Source: Trichoplax adhaerens | Taxonomy: Eukaryota > Placozoa > Uniplacotomia > Trichoplacea > Trichoplacidae | Length of the DNA stretch: 64,000 nucleotides | NCBI RefSeq assembly: GCF_000150275.1 | Contig: NW_002060945.1 | Span: 9,383,650 to 9,447,649 of the forward strand | Reading direction: 5' to 3' | Part shown: one piece after another, positions 51,468 through 64,000 of the stretch | Layout: every line of letters starts with the position of its first letter | How positions within the stretch are numbered: the stretch's first letter is position 1 | Position numbers and translations under genes: made by a program | Notes under the pieces: generated by a model | Told to the model about the DNA's origin: nothing | Database searches by the model: none | The model's input: only the letters and a program-made list of their open reading frames with translations

Positions 51468-52974
51468 GAGAACTTGATGAAATATTTTCCCTCTAATGAT
51501 AGTACAAAGTTGGTAACAATTCGATAATTGATAAACTGAATAATCAATCTCTCAAGTAGAAATCAATACTGGTATATAAAAGTACATTACCACTGTATAA
51601 AAAAAAATGCTTGTAAGATTTATGTTGAATTCTTTTGTAAAATTTAAGTTAGTTACTTTAAAATGTTCTCTCCTCGTTAATTTGATCCTTCATTGTAAGT
51701 CACTTCCTAGTATAACACTCATTACTTTTCATAATTACATTCGTAATTAAGTTGTATCGTTAGCGCAACCTATAAGGCTTGATTATTAATTATTATGTAT
51801 TATTTCTGTATGGAATGCAATCACATTACTGTTAAAGTACCAACGACATCAAGTCAATATGTGAGTGATCATCTATCTGGCGCACATTATTAATATTTAA
51901 GTAGGATCATTATTACTAAATATAGAATTTTAAACGTAGCGTGAGTACTACTGTACATTGCATTGCACTGAAAGAAATAAAACGAATTGTCGAAAACGGC
52001 GATAACGAAAAAGCACTAATCACGGCTTCATCGACTACAGTTTCTGAATTATACACGCTACTAATATAGTTGGTAGACTTTATTAGGACAACGCTGTAAA
52101 ATTATATCCAATAAAATATTACAGCTAACGTCTTAATTCGATTCAATATTGACGATTATAAAGTCCGGAGGTGGTAATATCTAATAATAACGAGTTATCG
52201 ATAATAATACGTAATAACAATTTACGCAAATATCTATTTCCCATGTACAAACTAAGATAGTTAGCAAAGGACGTATATCAACCACGCTATATCTAATTTT
52301 ATAACGCTGAATGCATACAAATCGCTTTTAAATTTTTATATTATCCTATTTCAATCTGGCGATTGCTTACTATCCTTTGCTACTATTACCGTAATTACTG
52401 ATTGAACTGAAAAGTTGCAAAAAATCCATAATCAGTGATACGTAGGACATCCATAAATAATAATACCTTACATAATATTTATGTAAGCTATGCAAAATCT
52501 AAAGTGGGTGATGCACAAATCAGTTAATGCAAAAGGAGAGACCAATAAATGCATGTCCTTAATACATTCGCATTATCCGTACAAGGTTTGAACTTATCAT
52601 TAAAGGAGATAATATATAGCAAATTAATAATTAATTCTTATCCTTTCAAGTCAGCATACACGTACTTTAAACATATTTATGAATACAAGTGCATACCAAA
52701 ATATTGGTTCCAGTATTGAATGTAGAAGTCAACAGTACAGCATGCAAATATCGAAAAAAAATCTAACCGTAAATTTGTCATGTACATTAAATCAACCATA
52801 AGCGTGATTTAATTAAATAATAGAGAGAATGTTCATTCATGTCAGTCAAGTTGTTGACAGACTCAATGAGACACGATACCAGATCAGTTGTTGTCTGCAG
52901 CCAGGTTCATCGCCACAATCTAGTCTGTCGTGCATACAAACGAGGTAAGCAAAGGTGCCAAGAAGTCGACTCTT
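51468..52974. other. convergent 3' interval
   Basis: Lies between the stops of BBS5 (plus) and ORMDL (minus). AATAAA at 51976-51981 could end a BBS5 transcript with a 0.5 kb 3' UTR. No coding exon was seen. Confidence 0.45.
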
Positions 52975-55900
52975 TTAATCCATTAAGTTATTATACTTGT
53001 TGATGCCAAAAATGCGTACAGTATGCAGTGCCGGTAGCTTGGGTATGATCACAGAGCATAACGTGGTGGCATTAAATAAGAAATGCTGGACTTCGTAGCG
53101 GGTGTAGAAACTAGTCAGCATAAACCTATCAATCATACATCAAAAGAAACTTCGTTTTATCAATCATGAACGCTTTCCTTTGGTATGTACAATTTTAATT
53201 CTTTATTTCTTGTTGATCTATCCTCATAAACTTACATTGCAATCGGTACCATAATTAAGAATTTTCGGGTCCTAGTAAATTGTTCTCCAGAATCGATTTG
53301 TTCCCAATGTGTTAACTGTCTGCTTTTACCTTGATCAAACGTATCAAAGGGTGTACCTTTCATGACATGGAATAGGAAGAAGGTAAACTGAAATAAAAAA
53401 AGCTCATTGTTAGTTCTTACATACAATAGCAATATTATATAAGCAATTTATTAGTTCCTAGGTGATAGGAGTAAGTTACTACCGTACGAGGAAATGTATA
53501 TTGCAATACTTCGATGAATAGACGAGTATTCATTATTACAAGCATAGATAGATTGGATCAAGTTCACTTTAAACAACTTGATCCATCCAAATTTCATTGG
53601 TTTTACTACATGTATCGTAGTAGCGTGTCGATTCTTTTAACAGTCAGTACCGGTATAGAAGTCCAAAGCATACCCTGGTCAAAATATACTCGGGATGAAA
53701 GTAGCCTAGTCTGTTTTCATACCTCAGGTATATTCTAGATTAGTCCAGTTTATCAAAAGCAGTAGTAGAGCCAAATGCACTAGTGAGCGAGGTGAACTTA
53801 TTTTTGCCACAAATGGAAATTGAATAAGTACAGTACTGTACAATTTTATTGATTAATTCGATCTAGTACGATAATACTGCAATCAGGATAGTGGCAAACA
53901 CTGCGCTCTTCATCAATTATCAAGGTTAAGGTAACCCCTAAGGTAAATCCAACAGTATGTAAACAAAAACAAACTTTTTTAATAATAATTAATTTTTATA
54001 ACACGTCATAATAAAATTAGTAGATGATAACGTTGGAAAATGCTGTAGTCAACTTGAGAAATATTGTACTGTATGAGTATTACAATGACCAAAAGCAAGA
54101 GTATCAAAATGACTCAGATGTTTATTCCTTCTTACGGAGAACAACACCGTGGATATAGTACGTTCTACCGACTACTACAGCGCATAAAGTAAAAGTACGT
54201 TCAAACTAGCTACTGATGGTTCCGATCATGACCTATCTACTCAGTAATCAAGACTAGTTTATTCAGTCAATTTGTAATTTCAAAACTCGTGAATAAGATA
54301 TAATTTATTAATTAATCGACAGTCCAGTCAATTTTCGATATTCAAGGATTGAATTATTAAACGATTAAAAAACAAGTAGTGACCCTTATTAAGGGTTAAA
54401 AACCACATGAATTATTGGGTGAATCTATTTACTAGACCGCTGATTCATTACCGTCAATATTGCATGTTATTATTTTGTAACTACCGGTTATTGCCTGAAC
54501 TTGTCCCCACTGTCAATACAATCAACGTACGTTAGCTTAGTATCAAGGGAAGTCCCCCAAAATGAAACAGTTTGTGACAAAAACAAATTAACATGGAGGG
54601 AAATTTTGATTACTGTTGTTGAAAAAAGTGCCGCTATAGAACATTCGATTAGTCATAATCGTCTTCCTTTTTCTTCAGTTTTCCACATCGATATTGTATG
54701 TCCATATTAGCTTAATGTCATTTCATCAGCACAACTAACATTCATTCTTTGTTTTATAAATTTAGGCTTTTAATTGTTCCAGTAACAACTTGAATAATTA
54801 TTTTTTTTTATTTGTTGTCAGCAAAGTTACTGTATCATCTTTTCAAATGACGGCTGTTTTGATTACTATGTAGCAGGTAACATACTTTGTATAAAATATG
54901 GAGAAATTACGTTATCAGTAGAATAGCTAAATATGATGATTACTGTATGTGCATGCACTTTTACTCACGGCATTTTCATTTTTATAGCAATGATATTGGA
55001 TTATTAATTATAATGATCACTGGATCGGTATAGGTCAAGTACTGAAACAGCTTATTCTATGTATAGTGTTGCAGTAGTTTGGAACAAAAAAAAAAAACAT
55101 GACTGTACTATTGGAGTTTGAGCAAAACAATGATGATGATGCAATGCAAAAGTCCAATGTGGATACCAACTCTTTGTGATAGACCTGGATCGATCTATCT
55201 TTGCTTGATAGGTATTGTCATCGATAGGACATAAGATTGATCGATTTTATAGCATTCGATTTCTATTTAATGACGGCAAGTATTTTTTTAATACTACTAC
55301 GATTAATATGTCCACAACAGATGAAAACAAATACAGTAGAACCAGATGATGATGATATCATGCAAGTTGTCGGAATGGCTATGCAATACGTCATGGAATT
55401 GGATAAAGACTATATAAATCAATCTGTATCTTACTGCATTTCATCTGATAGTGAGCCATGTACAAGATACAAATTGATGATCAATAAAGTCATTATTATT
55501 ATATTACATATCGATCGATGTACAGTATGCTGTATCTATTCAATAATTAGTTGGTTGAAAGTTTGTTGCCTAAGCTGGATGATTGCTGCGGTATCTTGGG
55601 GCCTTAGCAATCACTAAGTAGTACTATGTACATTTGTTGAGAAAAAAATAACTCCAACTGGCCGTCAATGGACAATCGACTCATAATGAGTGTGATCATG
55701 AATTCATCAGAGACATAATTTGATCATTTCTTTTGGCCCTTTATAACGCTACAGCTGCATCCGTACGCTAGCAGGCGAGCTGCAATTTATTGCAAATCAA
55801 CCTAGGCGTAGACTGTTTTCAGCTCCATTTTGGACACTATTTCCCATAGTAAGTTTTCAACAGGATAAATTCAACATTGACTCACTGGCCATGATGGATC

Positions 55901-56180
55901 TAAAAGTGATCCATCATGGACTTGATCAACTTGATTAGACTAGGATGAATTGACGAGTTCGGCTGTTGTTGCATCATTGACGGATGATGGAAATGAAAAC
56001 ACTTACCACATTGTGAAAGGTAAACGTCAATGTCCAAGCTTGGGGTACCGTTAAAACAGGAATACTTAGGAAGAAAAAATGTTCCAATAATATAAAGAGA
56101 ACATAGGTTATCCAAATGCCTCGACTATTCAGCCATTCGACGTTTGGATTGGATGCTGATCGTGTTCGAGCGGCTTCCAT
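52975..56180 (-). CDS. ORMDL: ORMDL sphingolipid biosynthesis regulator
   Basis: Three exons join in frame to 158 residues (human ORMDL1-3: 153): 56007-56180, 53236-53387 and 52975-53125. ORMDL proteins are ER membrane subunits that restrain serine palmitoyltransferase when ceramide is abundant. The N-terminus carries NPN at residues 11-13, the same position as human, where N13 takes part in ceramide sensing. Then come [12 protein letters not shown], a hydrophobic segment (about 26-46), [34 protein letters not shown] and a C-terminal block ending VRIFGINKY plus six extra residues. All junctions are GT-AG. Intron 1 is 2.6 kb and may contain a plus-strand gene. The gene is head-to-head with ARPC2 across 2.3 kb of palindrome-rich sequence. 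Confidence 0.95.
54442..54876 (+). CDS. possible nested gene fragment, unknown function
   Basis: Inside ORMDL intron 1, on the opposite strand, an open frame of about 85 codons ends with a good donor (ATT then GTATGT at 54696). It joins in phase to a small exon 54822-54876 ([18 protein letters not shown]) that has its own acceptor (TTGTTGTCAG) and donor (GTAACA). The peptide around [20 protein letters not shown] looks protein-like. A further open stretch at about 55330-55490 ([19 protein letters not shown]) could be a later exon in the same phase through the ACAG at about 55335. I recognise no family, and neither start nor end is defined. It could be chance. Confidence 0.25.
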
Positions 56181-56339
56181 ATTGGTTCATCGATGTCGAT
56201 TGCAAAGTCAATGGAGTAGAACTGGAGCAAGCCGCTTTAACCAACAATAGCACTTCAGTCAGCATTGGCTACGTCCTCTCACTGTAGCACGTACAGTATA
56301 GTGTACAGTACATGGGATCCGATTTCGTCACACAGTCCA

Positions 56340-56775
56340 CGTCACACTTTTGCAGTATTGTACTGTACAGTACTGTACGTTCTCTTATCTCCACTGTGAC
56401 CATGGAGATACGGTACACTGTAGCACTGGACTGTACACTGTACAGTACACTGTAGGGGCAGAACCTGGAAGCGTAACACTGTACTGTACAGTATGTACAG
56501 TACTGTACAGTACTGTACGTTCTCTTATCTCCACTGTGACCATGGAGATACGGTACACTGTAGCACTGGACTGTACACTGTACACTGTACAGTGTAGGTG
56601 TACACTGTAGGGGCAGAACCTGGAAGCGTAACACTGTACAGTACTGTACAGTACTGTACTGTACGTTCTCTTATCTCCACTGTGACCATGGAGATACGGT
56701 ACACTGTAGCACTGGACTGTACACTGTACACTGTAGGGCAGAACCTGGAAGCTTAACACTGTAATGTAGCTACTG
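56340..56775. repeat. three tandem 140-146 bp units built on GTAC palindromes
   Basis: Anchors GTACGTTCTCTTATCTCC at 56375, 56515 and 56661 are followed by the stem-loop ATCTCCACTGTGACC then ATGGAGAT, then ACACTGTAGCACTGGACTGT, and GGGCAGAACCTGGAAGC. Units are joined by variable TACTGTACAGTA strings. Overlapping open frames on both strands here come from the repeat and are not genes. The array starts 0.16 kb upstream of the ORMDL start codon. Confidence 0.85.
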
Positions 56776-57169
56776 TACAGTGCGCACTACTGTAAATAGA
56801 AATCGTATGACCCTGCTTGGACGATACTAGACAGAAGACACTATTCCGTGATTGGCTTAGCTGGTAGATCACGATAGCTAGTCATATGATCACTCACTCT
56901 TTCACACTCGCAGCTAGTTTCATTGATCACATTTGATGGTCGAGCTTACTGTACAGCACATTGCTCGGTCCTCTACCAGTGTTATTAGCCAGGTCAATTC
57001 TTCAAAATGGATGCTGTCGATTTTCTGTCGCGGATCAACATGGATAGACGAGTGCTACAGTCCCTCTTTTTCTTTTCCTGAAAGTTGTCCTGCTGTACGG
57101 TACTGCAATGGATCCCTTCGTGAATCTACAGTACTCCAATGGCCGCACAGCCAAAGATTGTTCTTTTAC

Positions 57170-57235
57170 CTCTATTCACTGCATTGTACTGTACTGTACT
57201 GTATAATGGACTGTACACGGTACAGTGGACACTCA
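57170..57235. repeat. short GTACTGTA palindromic cluster
   Basis: GTACTGTACTGTACTGTATA and then GGACTGTACACGGTACAGTG form a compact group of the same self-complementary words, between the ORMDL and ARPC2 start codons. Confidence 0.6.
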
Positions 57236-58019
57236 TAACTAGGCTTTAAAGTCATAATACAGTTATGGACTACTATCGGCATCTTAACGGTGCATCTACT
57301 AGACTGGTCGTTGATGACACAGTCAACTTATACCACAACTACAAAGTAGTTTTGATATTCTCCAATGGTCTACTAGACGCGTATAAAACGAGGATAGGAC
57401 AATACTGCTAGTACGCGTATGCAAAATACGAAGACATTCCCAGTAATAACAGTAAAGCCTCAGATTACCGGTTCATCAACCAAAATGCTAGAAAAGCCTG
57501 TCAAAAAGGTCAAAAAAAGCGCGACCGGTGCAGTCAACGCACAGTACAGTCCAGTACTGGAAAGAAGAGAAAGGGACGAAATACGGCCGAAAGCTGCCCA
57601 AAAAGGAGCAGGCTGACTTTATTAGTGGTCATTTTACAATACGCTACAGCTGTAACCTTGCACCGTACTGTGCAATAGCAACCTGGCAGCTAATTTGGTC
57701 GTGTAAGAAGTCAACAGTACAGCACAGTAAAAAAGATTGCCGATGATCACTCAGTAATTGAATTCAATCAGGGACTTGTCGATTTGGGGGGTAAAAAAAA
57801 TGGAAAAGTTCCTGATTATTAAATACGGGTCAGTGTCCTTTAAAAACAGTCAACCCGACTCGAGCGAGGGATAGGGGTTAAGTAATTTCGCGCTAATACA
57901 GTCTTTGTATAGCAATTGTACTCATTTCGGGCTTGAAAATCAACCGCTTTATCGGGTTGCGTTTTTACTCCATTTCATGGGTACCCTGACTGAGTGTCCG
58001 TCTTTGCTGATGTCTGTAG

Positions 58020-58390
58020 CACGACTAAAAGAAGTACAGTAAGCTACGATCGTACAGTACTGCACACTGTCACTGTACTGTACACTGTACAGTATGCCAA
58101 ATTGCCAACACTACAGTAGTCCGCTACCGTAATGTACTGTATAGTACAGAAAACCCAGCCGGACGGACATACTTCTCCTCTATCCAAATAACCGTGAGGT
58201 ACTTACAGTACTGTACTGTACTGAGTACGGTCAAGAAGAAGTCGACCATGTTCGGTTCATGCGCAGTTTGACTCGCAATCGACTTGGAGTCCAGCCGTGC
58301 CTTCTGACTATACTGTACTAACTGTAGTACGAGCGTTTGATACTGTAGTACTGTACTGTACTGTAGGGGTACGGTACACTTTCAACAGCG
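58020..58390. repeat. GTACTGTA palindromic cluster upstream of ARPC2
   Basis: Repeated CTGTACTGTACACTGTACAG, GTACTGTACTGTACTGAGTA and GTAGTACTGTACTGTACTGT strings occur 140-500 bases before the ARPC2 start. The word class is the same as at 9.6-9.96 kb and 56.3-56.8 kb. Confidence 0.7.
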
Positions 58391-58528
58391 CTGATCTGCA
58401 CTCTGCAAGCGACGTTTCTTTGCTGTATCTACACATCACCGTCGCCAACTGAAGGCCTACGCAAGCGGCAGAAATTTGGGCGTACAACGCAGTTATTATT
58501 TTTGATTCAGCCTGGTATCTGATCCAGT

Positions 58529-61500
58529 ATGATTTTACTGGAAATTGAAAATAAAATTGTAGAAACTACTCTTAAGAGTAGGCTAAACAGGTTAGCAAAG
58601 TAGCTTCAAATTGAAATTCCTTTCAGTGATGTAAAAGAAGGCAATCACTATTTTCGATTCTATTAAACGACTCTATTTCACAGTGTGTACAATATTATAG
58701 CGCAAGACATACTACGATACCATACTGTAGCTAGTGGGATATGTGAGAAAATAGGACGATTGCTGCCCTTGCACTCTTCATGCAATCTTGACTTGCCTCT
58801 CTTCTTTCTCCATGCTACACTAATACTTCTAGTTATTATTGACTCTCCACATTTCCCACCAAGTGGGTAAGGTTACAATCTCTTTAACTTACTGAAGCTA
58901 CTACAGCATTTGTTGCAGTGCTTTACCGATCATGTAACTGTCGAAAAAGAGCATGCTTCATAGTCAGCAATTCTTGATCGAGCCATTTTCTACATTGCAA
59001 GGCTATCGAGTACGGGCGCCTACTCTCTTCTCTTTTTTTTTCCAAGTGCGTACAAGTATGTTGACAACATACTGTACAGTCCCTATGTACACTCATTGAA
59101 AGTAATGGAACGTGCTAGTTTATTAAATTATAAAATAACTTCAAGCGATTGTCTCTTTTATTCTTGCTTGAAGTATACCTCCCATTCTACCACGGAATGG
59201 ACGATACGAATTCAGTTGCTGTATATTTGTATAATATAATAAGTGCCCGGAATTTTTGAAAGAGTACATAAACAAAGTGGCACTGCGTAAACTTGATTTC
59301 ACGGCAATACGCGTAGGAAACACGCTGCTGTACAGTATGCTGTATTGGACATACATATAGACAGTAGATCAGTGCCACTAGACTACGATGTGTCCTCAAT
59401 CTTTAAATAACTCTTACTAATAATATTTTACCTTGGCATCAACAGTCAAAAGCCTGACGCCGTCGATCAAACGGTTGCTGGTAAGTTGGTAATACACTAA
59501 ATTTAGCAATATAGACTACACTTTACTACAGCAAATTTTCTACAACTACCTAGCTATACTACACGGTATCATCCATATAGGCATATACCAGTTATCACTT
59601 CATGCTATATACTGAGTAATTAATAAATCGCTACCTTCAATGTCATAAAGTGTAACCACATAATGCATCTATGATTATGGACTGTTCCATAATTGATTTA
59701 GCCATTGCTACAAATTCCTTGTTAACAATTAATTAAATGAACAATTAAATTTTATTTTAGAATCTCTTCATACTAATATTGTAGTTAGCAACCTCTAGTC
59801 CATTAGTTATGCTCATGAAATAGACTTTTGAGATCAATCAAGTAGAAGTAAACCAACTTGCAAGCGATTTCTAACCATATTCATCCTACTTCTATCAATA
59901 GACTACGATGGCGTGGTATTTCATATTTCAAATCCAGGCCGGGATAAAAGTAAAATAATGGTTAGCATTTCTATAAGATCCTATGCTCAACTTCAACAAC
60001 ATGGCGTCGATGAGGTAATTCTAAGATTAGTACTAACGGTAACGAACTTGCTTTCACAATGTACTGACTAGTGTGCTAATGGCACTAGATCATGATAGAA
60101 TGGATATAGCGATCAACTATTACAGTAACATCATTAAACACAAAACCGAATGGTAAATGTTTTCCTTATTTCCATAGCATCTGGCTACAATATACGGCAA
60201 CTACCTAACCACCCCGGAGGAAGGTATGCAAAATATTTCTATTAGCCCTATAGCGCAATGCCAGTTGCTTACAAATCTTCATTCTGAACCTGTTCAGGCT
60301 ATGATGTATCTCTGTTGTTCGATTTGGAAAATCTTTCATCCGATAAAGGTATAACGAATATGTATTTCAAATTACTACATCTTGTTTATAATAGTTAAAT
60401 TCTTACCTTCGTCTCGACTCAAATTTTTCTAGATATCCTCATAAGAAATGCTAGCCTCTTGAAGCGAAACTGTGTAGCTTGCGTGTTTGAGAAATACTTT
60501 GATTTACAAAAGCAATACGAAGATCAAGGAGTACAGAGTAAAGATTTTGCAATTATAAACTATCGCGAAGATGAGACACTGTAAGTTTCCCCGTATGATA
60601 CCTGTGTACATTATTAATGGTTACAGTATATCTCTGAATCTAAATCCGGTAAAACCCTTCTTAGTTATATCCAGGCGCAGAAAGATCGAGTTGTTGTGAT
60701 TTTTAGCACTCTTTTCAAGGATGAGAATGATATCATTATTGGTAAAGTTTTCATGCAGGTATTCCGATATTGAATGAATTACGCAATAATCAGATCACTA
60801 ACTAGCATTTGATGGCTTGGTAGTACTCGTATCGCAGTTTCAATGATAGCTTGTCAATTTTCTATATCATAATACATTGATGTACCTCACTTCGAACGAC
60901 AGGAATTTAAAGAAGGAAGGCGTGGTCGCCAAGAAGCTCCACAGGTGCTGTTTAGCCATAGAGACCCTCCACTTGAGCTACGTGGCACTAGTGCTCGTAT
61001 TGGAGACAACGTTGCTTACATCTCATTTGGTAGGTACATTGATCTAGGCTTCCGTAAATTTTGATCAAAACTGACTTATATGCCGTTTATTTGTAGTTCT
61101 TTTTCCTAGACATACAAATCCCAAAAATCGCCAAAATACAATCAATGTAATTCATACTTTCCGAAATTATTTACATTATCATATCAAATGCTCAAAGGTA
61201 AGCGAGCTCTTAATTATACACATTACTAAGCATAAATCTATCAATTAACGATCATTGTTACTGAGGTTGACGAGTCACACACATCATGGTTACATTCTCC
61301 GATAGTTGTATCACAACAAATTTTTAATAACGGTATATTCACATTCCACCACTACCATTCTATTAGGCGTACCTACATTCTCGGATGAGAGCTCGCACCG
61401 AGGATTTCTTGAAAGTTCTTAACCGAGCCAAACCTGAGAAAGTCTCCGAAAAGAAAACTATAAGGTATTGTAAATTATTGCCATTTATTATTCCATAAAT

Positions 61501-61582
61501 GCACATATTCATAAATCGCGAATAAGTAATGACTGAAAATTTAATAATTCTTCTCAGTGGCAAGACTTTCGTTAGGAGATAA
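58529..61582 (+). CDS. ARPC2: actin-related protein 2/3 complex subunit 2 (p34-Arc)
   Basis: Eleven exons join in frame to 299 residues (human 300): 58529-58590, 59446-59480, 59902-60014, 60178-60223, 60298-60348, 60433-60580, 60665-60758, 60903-61029, 61097-61197, 61367-61464 and 61558-61582. ARPC2 forms the core of the Arp2/3 complex with ARPC4, contacts the mother filament and supports branched actin. Matching blocks are [149 protein letters not shown] and the end SGKTFVRR. The start ATG aligns with the human start. Confidence 0.97.
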
Positions 61583-61874
61583 ATTGCAAAGATGACTGAC
61601 AAGTGACAACAAAGTAATGTTCCAAGCACTGTAGCTTTTGCAGATGTTGGTTAAGTCACTGGTTACATCGTAAGCCAATGTGAAACGCACGCGTCTTCAA
61701 CCTTTAAAGAATTTTTGCTATGTTCATTAGATAAAGTCAGAAACTATCAGATATGTTTAAAATAAATCGGTTGGCCTTCATCAGTTATTGATTTTGTGAT
61801 AAGTTTGTATAAGATTTGTGATATATTTCATAATACATCTATAAAATACATTTGTTATTTTTCAAGATTATTGT

Positions 61875-61880
61875 AATAAA
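61875..61880 (+). terminator. poly(A) signal of ARPC2
   Basis: AATAAA, followed by two more AATAAA-like overlaps, lies 0.29 kb past the ARPC2 stop codon. No other hexamer is nearer. Confidence 0.5.
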
Positions 61881-62618
61881 ATAAAATAAAATGTAATACT
61901 CTATGGTAAAGATTTCATTGCTCATCCTTATAGTTATACTACTATTTTAGATGCTTTTGCTGATGACATCAGAGAGAAGTGAACCATTTTATACGATAAT
62001 ATACAAGTATGCGAGTGTTAAAAATAGCAAGGAAAGCTGCAAAATCCTAGCACAATGATATTTCGTATTAGGCCCGATACCTTCCTTCAGTTATTGTATA
62101 TATTTCACTACTTACGGGCATACACCTATGAATGGAATCTAGAATTGCAGGCCATCTGAACCGCTTTGGTGCCTGTAAATGTTAATGAACTTAATAACAG
62201 AGTCTCTCTTAAATTTGATCATACACACGATGTATAGCTCCTGCATGGCAAGATTATGTTCTGATACGCATGGAGATACAATGAAAGTGAATTGTGTAGC
62301 GCAGATACTGTGCATACCCAATTACCCATATACGCTAGACCCCCCTCTGAAATATACGTATAATTATCACAAACTCGATTACAGTGCGAATAATCTCTTT
62401 TATACACCTGTCAAGAAATTTTGTGCAATTCCATTCAACTCATAGAGATAAGATAAGAATTAATCAAGTCTGTAGCTTACTTGAGTCGGCCCTGGAGAAA
62501 AAGCGAAGAATAGGTTGTACTACCGTGGGCCTAGTACAGTACATAAAGATTTAGATTCGTTCCCATTTAGTATCGAAATTACTAATATGCGCTACATTAG
62601 AACGGAGTGCTGACGTAG

Positions 62619-62924
62619 TACGATACAATTCCTTGGAGCCGTGAAATAGTATAAAGTCATCAATAAAGCAAAATAATATAATATACGCGTACGAGCAGAC
62701 TACCCGCGGCTGTATTTCACATTAGCGGTTACACATATTAAAGTAATTTTTTTGTTGGTAATTCCTTTTGTATGATACGATTCCTTGATAACGTGAAATG
62801 GTATAAAGTCATCCATAAAGCAAAATAATATAATATACGCGTACGACCAGACTACCCGCTGTATTTCACATTAGCGGTTACAAATATTAACGTAATGTTT
62901 TCGTTGGCAATTCCTTTTTGCTTT
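62619..62924. repeat. two tandem copies of a 152 bp unit
   Basis: Copies at about 62619-62771 and 62772-62924 share ATAAAGTCATCxATAAAGCA, then AAATAATATAATATACGCGT, then GACTACCCGC and TGTATTTCACATTAGCGGTT. Identity is close to 90% by eye. No coding function is apparent. Confidence 0.75.
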
Positions 62925-64000
62925 GATTCTATAGCTGTCGTGTAAGAAACCTTCTTTTCTTTTATAGTAAAAAGGATATATGCTTCCTTACATATTATTC
63001 GATCGAATGTTTATTTCGAACGGGTGTCGCAGTTAGTAACATACGCTCGTATATATAGATATTTATATTTTCGAGGCGCTGAGACCTTATTTTCAGCACT
63101 GTATCTGATGCCAGTATCGTTTTGATTACGTACACTATATAAGTCGGGCCTAATGATGGTATAACGCAACACGATTTTGTAAAATCACTTTCATAGCTTA
63201 TGACGATAGTAACTTTAAGACCGCAAAAATTGCATCGACCACGCTGCTAAATGGCCCAACGACTATTAATACGAGTATATACACGTCGCCGTACTAACTT
63301 TTACGCTCTTAAGGTCATTAACTTGAATAACTAATAGTAAACTATAATTAGCTGCTTCATTTCTCTGAATGCATAACACTGACTATTACAATTACAGGGC
63401 GAGACAACAATCTCTGCGGTGAAATACCCGCATGAGCCCATTTCTTGTACTGTACGTAGACTATAAATCACTATAGAAAATGGCTTTATTTCGACCGAAT
63501 GCGAGAATTATTTTCACTGTTAACGTTCCATTCATAAACAAGTATTGCTAATTTTAAAGTAGATGAAATGTGAGTTGTTAATTTAATTTCAAATCGGATT
63601 ATAGCGGTAAAGCACTAAAAGGCACTTTGCATATTTTCTTTAAAAAATGAATAATGGTTAGCAGCGTCGAACGGTATTTTTATCCATTTTAGTCACACGG
63701 CTGTTTTTCGTCCGGTACCATGCTACTGTCAATGCTTAGCCCGCTGCTGGATTAAAGTTCAAGAACATGGCCAGGTACCGTTATGAGCTTTAGCATTTTA
63801 CGTACATATACAGTACGCTTATAGCGTTAAGGTACTCATTACTTTGATTTACACTGCTGTAGATTCTCGATTCAAAATAAGCATTCGGGCCTGATACAAC
63901 TCTGTTTACTGTTAGTTTGTTACCGGGAGCAGGTTCCACGCACACTTTTAGAAATACGTATGCAAACTACAGTATACATACAGGCTGATTGTACTAGTCA

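Larger units (their letters stand above)
61583..64000. other. 3' flank of ARPC2 and unassigned sequence
   Basis: Beyond the ARPC2 stop the sequence is AT-rich, and short open frames such as 62179-62445 lack domain or splice support. It contains the 152 bp duplication listed separately. A 5' part of a gene outside the window cannot be excluded. Confidence 0.45.

Noticed and set aside
56269..56759. Overlapping open frames of 70-124 codons on both strands
   Set aside because: They run through the palindromic tandem repeat in several frames at once, encode Tyr/Cys/Val-rich strings, and have no splice or domain support.

Overview
The window looks like intron-rich nuclear DNA from an early-branching animal. 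It is AT-rich. Its genes are split into many small exons by short GT-AG introns, gene density is about one per 8 kb, and the proteins are strikingly close to human ones. A placozoan (Trichoplax/Hoilungia type) fits best, but that assignment is inference from gene density, intron style and conservation. No prokaryotic or organellar feature was seen.

Eight protein-coding genes can be supported. In order they are: a type II phosphatidylinositol-5-phosphate 4-kinase (minus, 9 exons, 2.2-9.3 kb); a ZSWIM2-type SWIM/RING/ZZ/RING ubiquitin ligase (plus, 13 exons, 10.7-15.1 kb); FAM221A (plus, 5 exons, 16.8-18.8 kb); a giant intronless gene (minus, 19.7-34.5 kb) for 4,910 residues of coiled coil ending in a Ras-like domain and a CaaX box; a compact RhoGAP of the ARHGAP9/12/15/27 type (plus, 8 exons, 42.3-45.2 kb); BBS5 (plus, 16 exons, 47.1-51.5 kb); ORMDL (minus, 3 exons, 53.0-56.2 kb); and ARPC2 (plus, 11 exons, 58.5-61.6 kb). 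I joined the exons by hand. Seven of the eight models keep reading frame through every junction and come out close to the length of their human counterparts or explainably shorter; the eighth is a single open frame. These genes serve separate cell systems: phosphoinositide metabolism, ubiquitin transfer, Rho signalling, the BBSome, sphingolipid control and branched actin. I see no operon-like functional unit.

Repeats concentrate in the head-to-head intergenic intervals. PIP4K2/ZSWIM2 and ORMDL/ARPC2 carry dense self-complementary TACTGTACAGTA-type arrays. The 7.8 kb between the giant gene and the RhoGAP holds a mosaic of at least five unrelated tandem-repeat families. The convergent intervals are nearly free of such repeats.

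The two most interesting points are the giant coiled-coil/Ras-like fusion, which lacks the G3 motif but keeps a CVIT terminus, and the gene content. Most of these families have human members on 2q, 7p, 12q and 17q, the chromosome set that carries the Hox clusters, which suggests a preserved ancestral linkage group.
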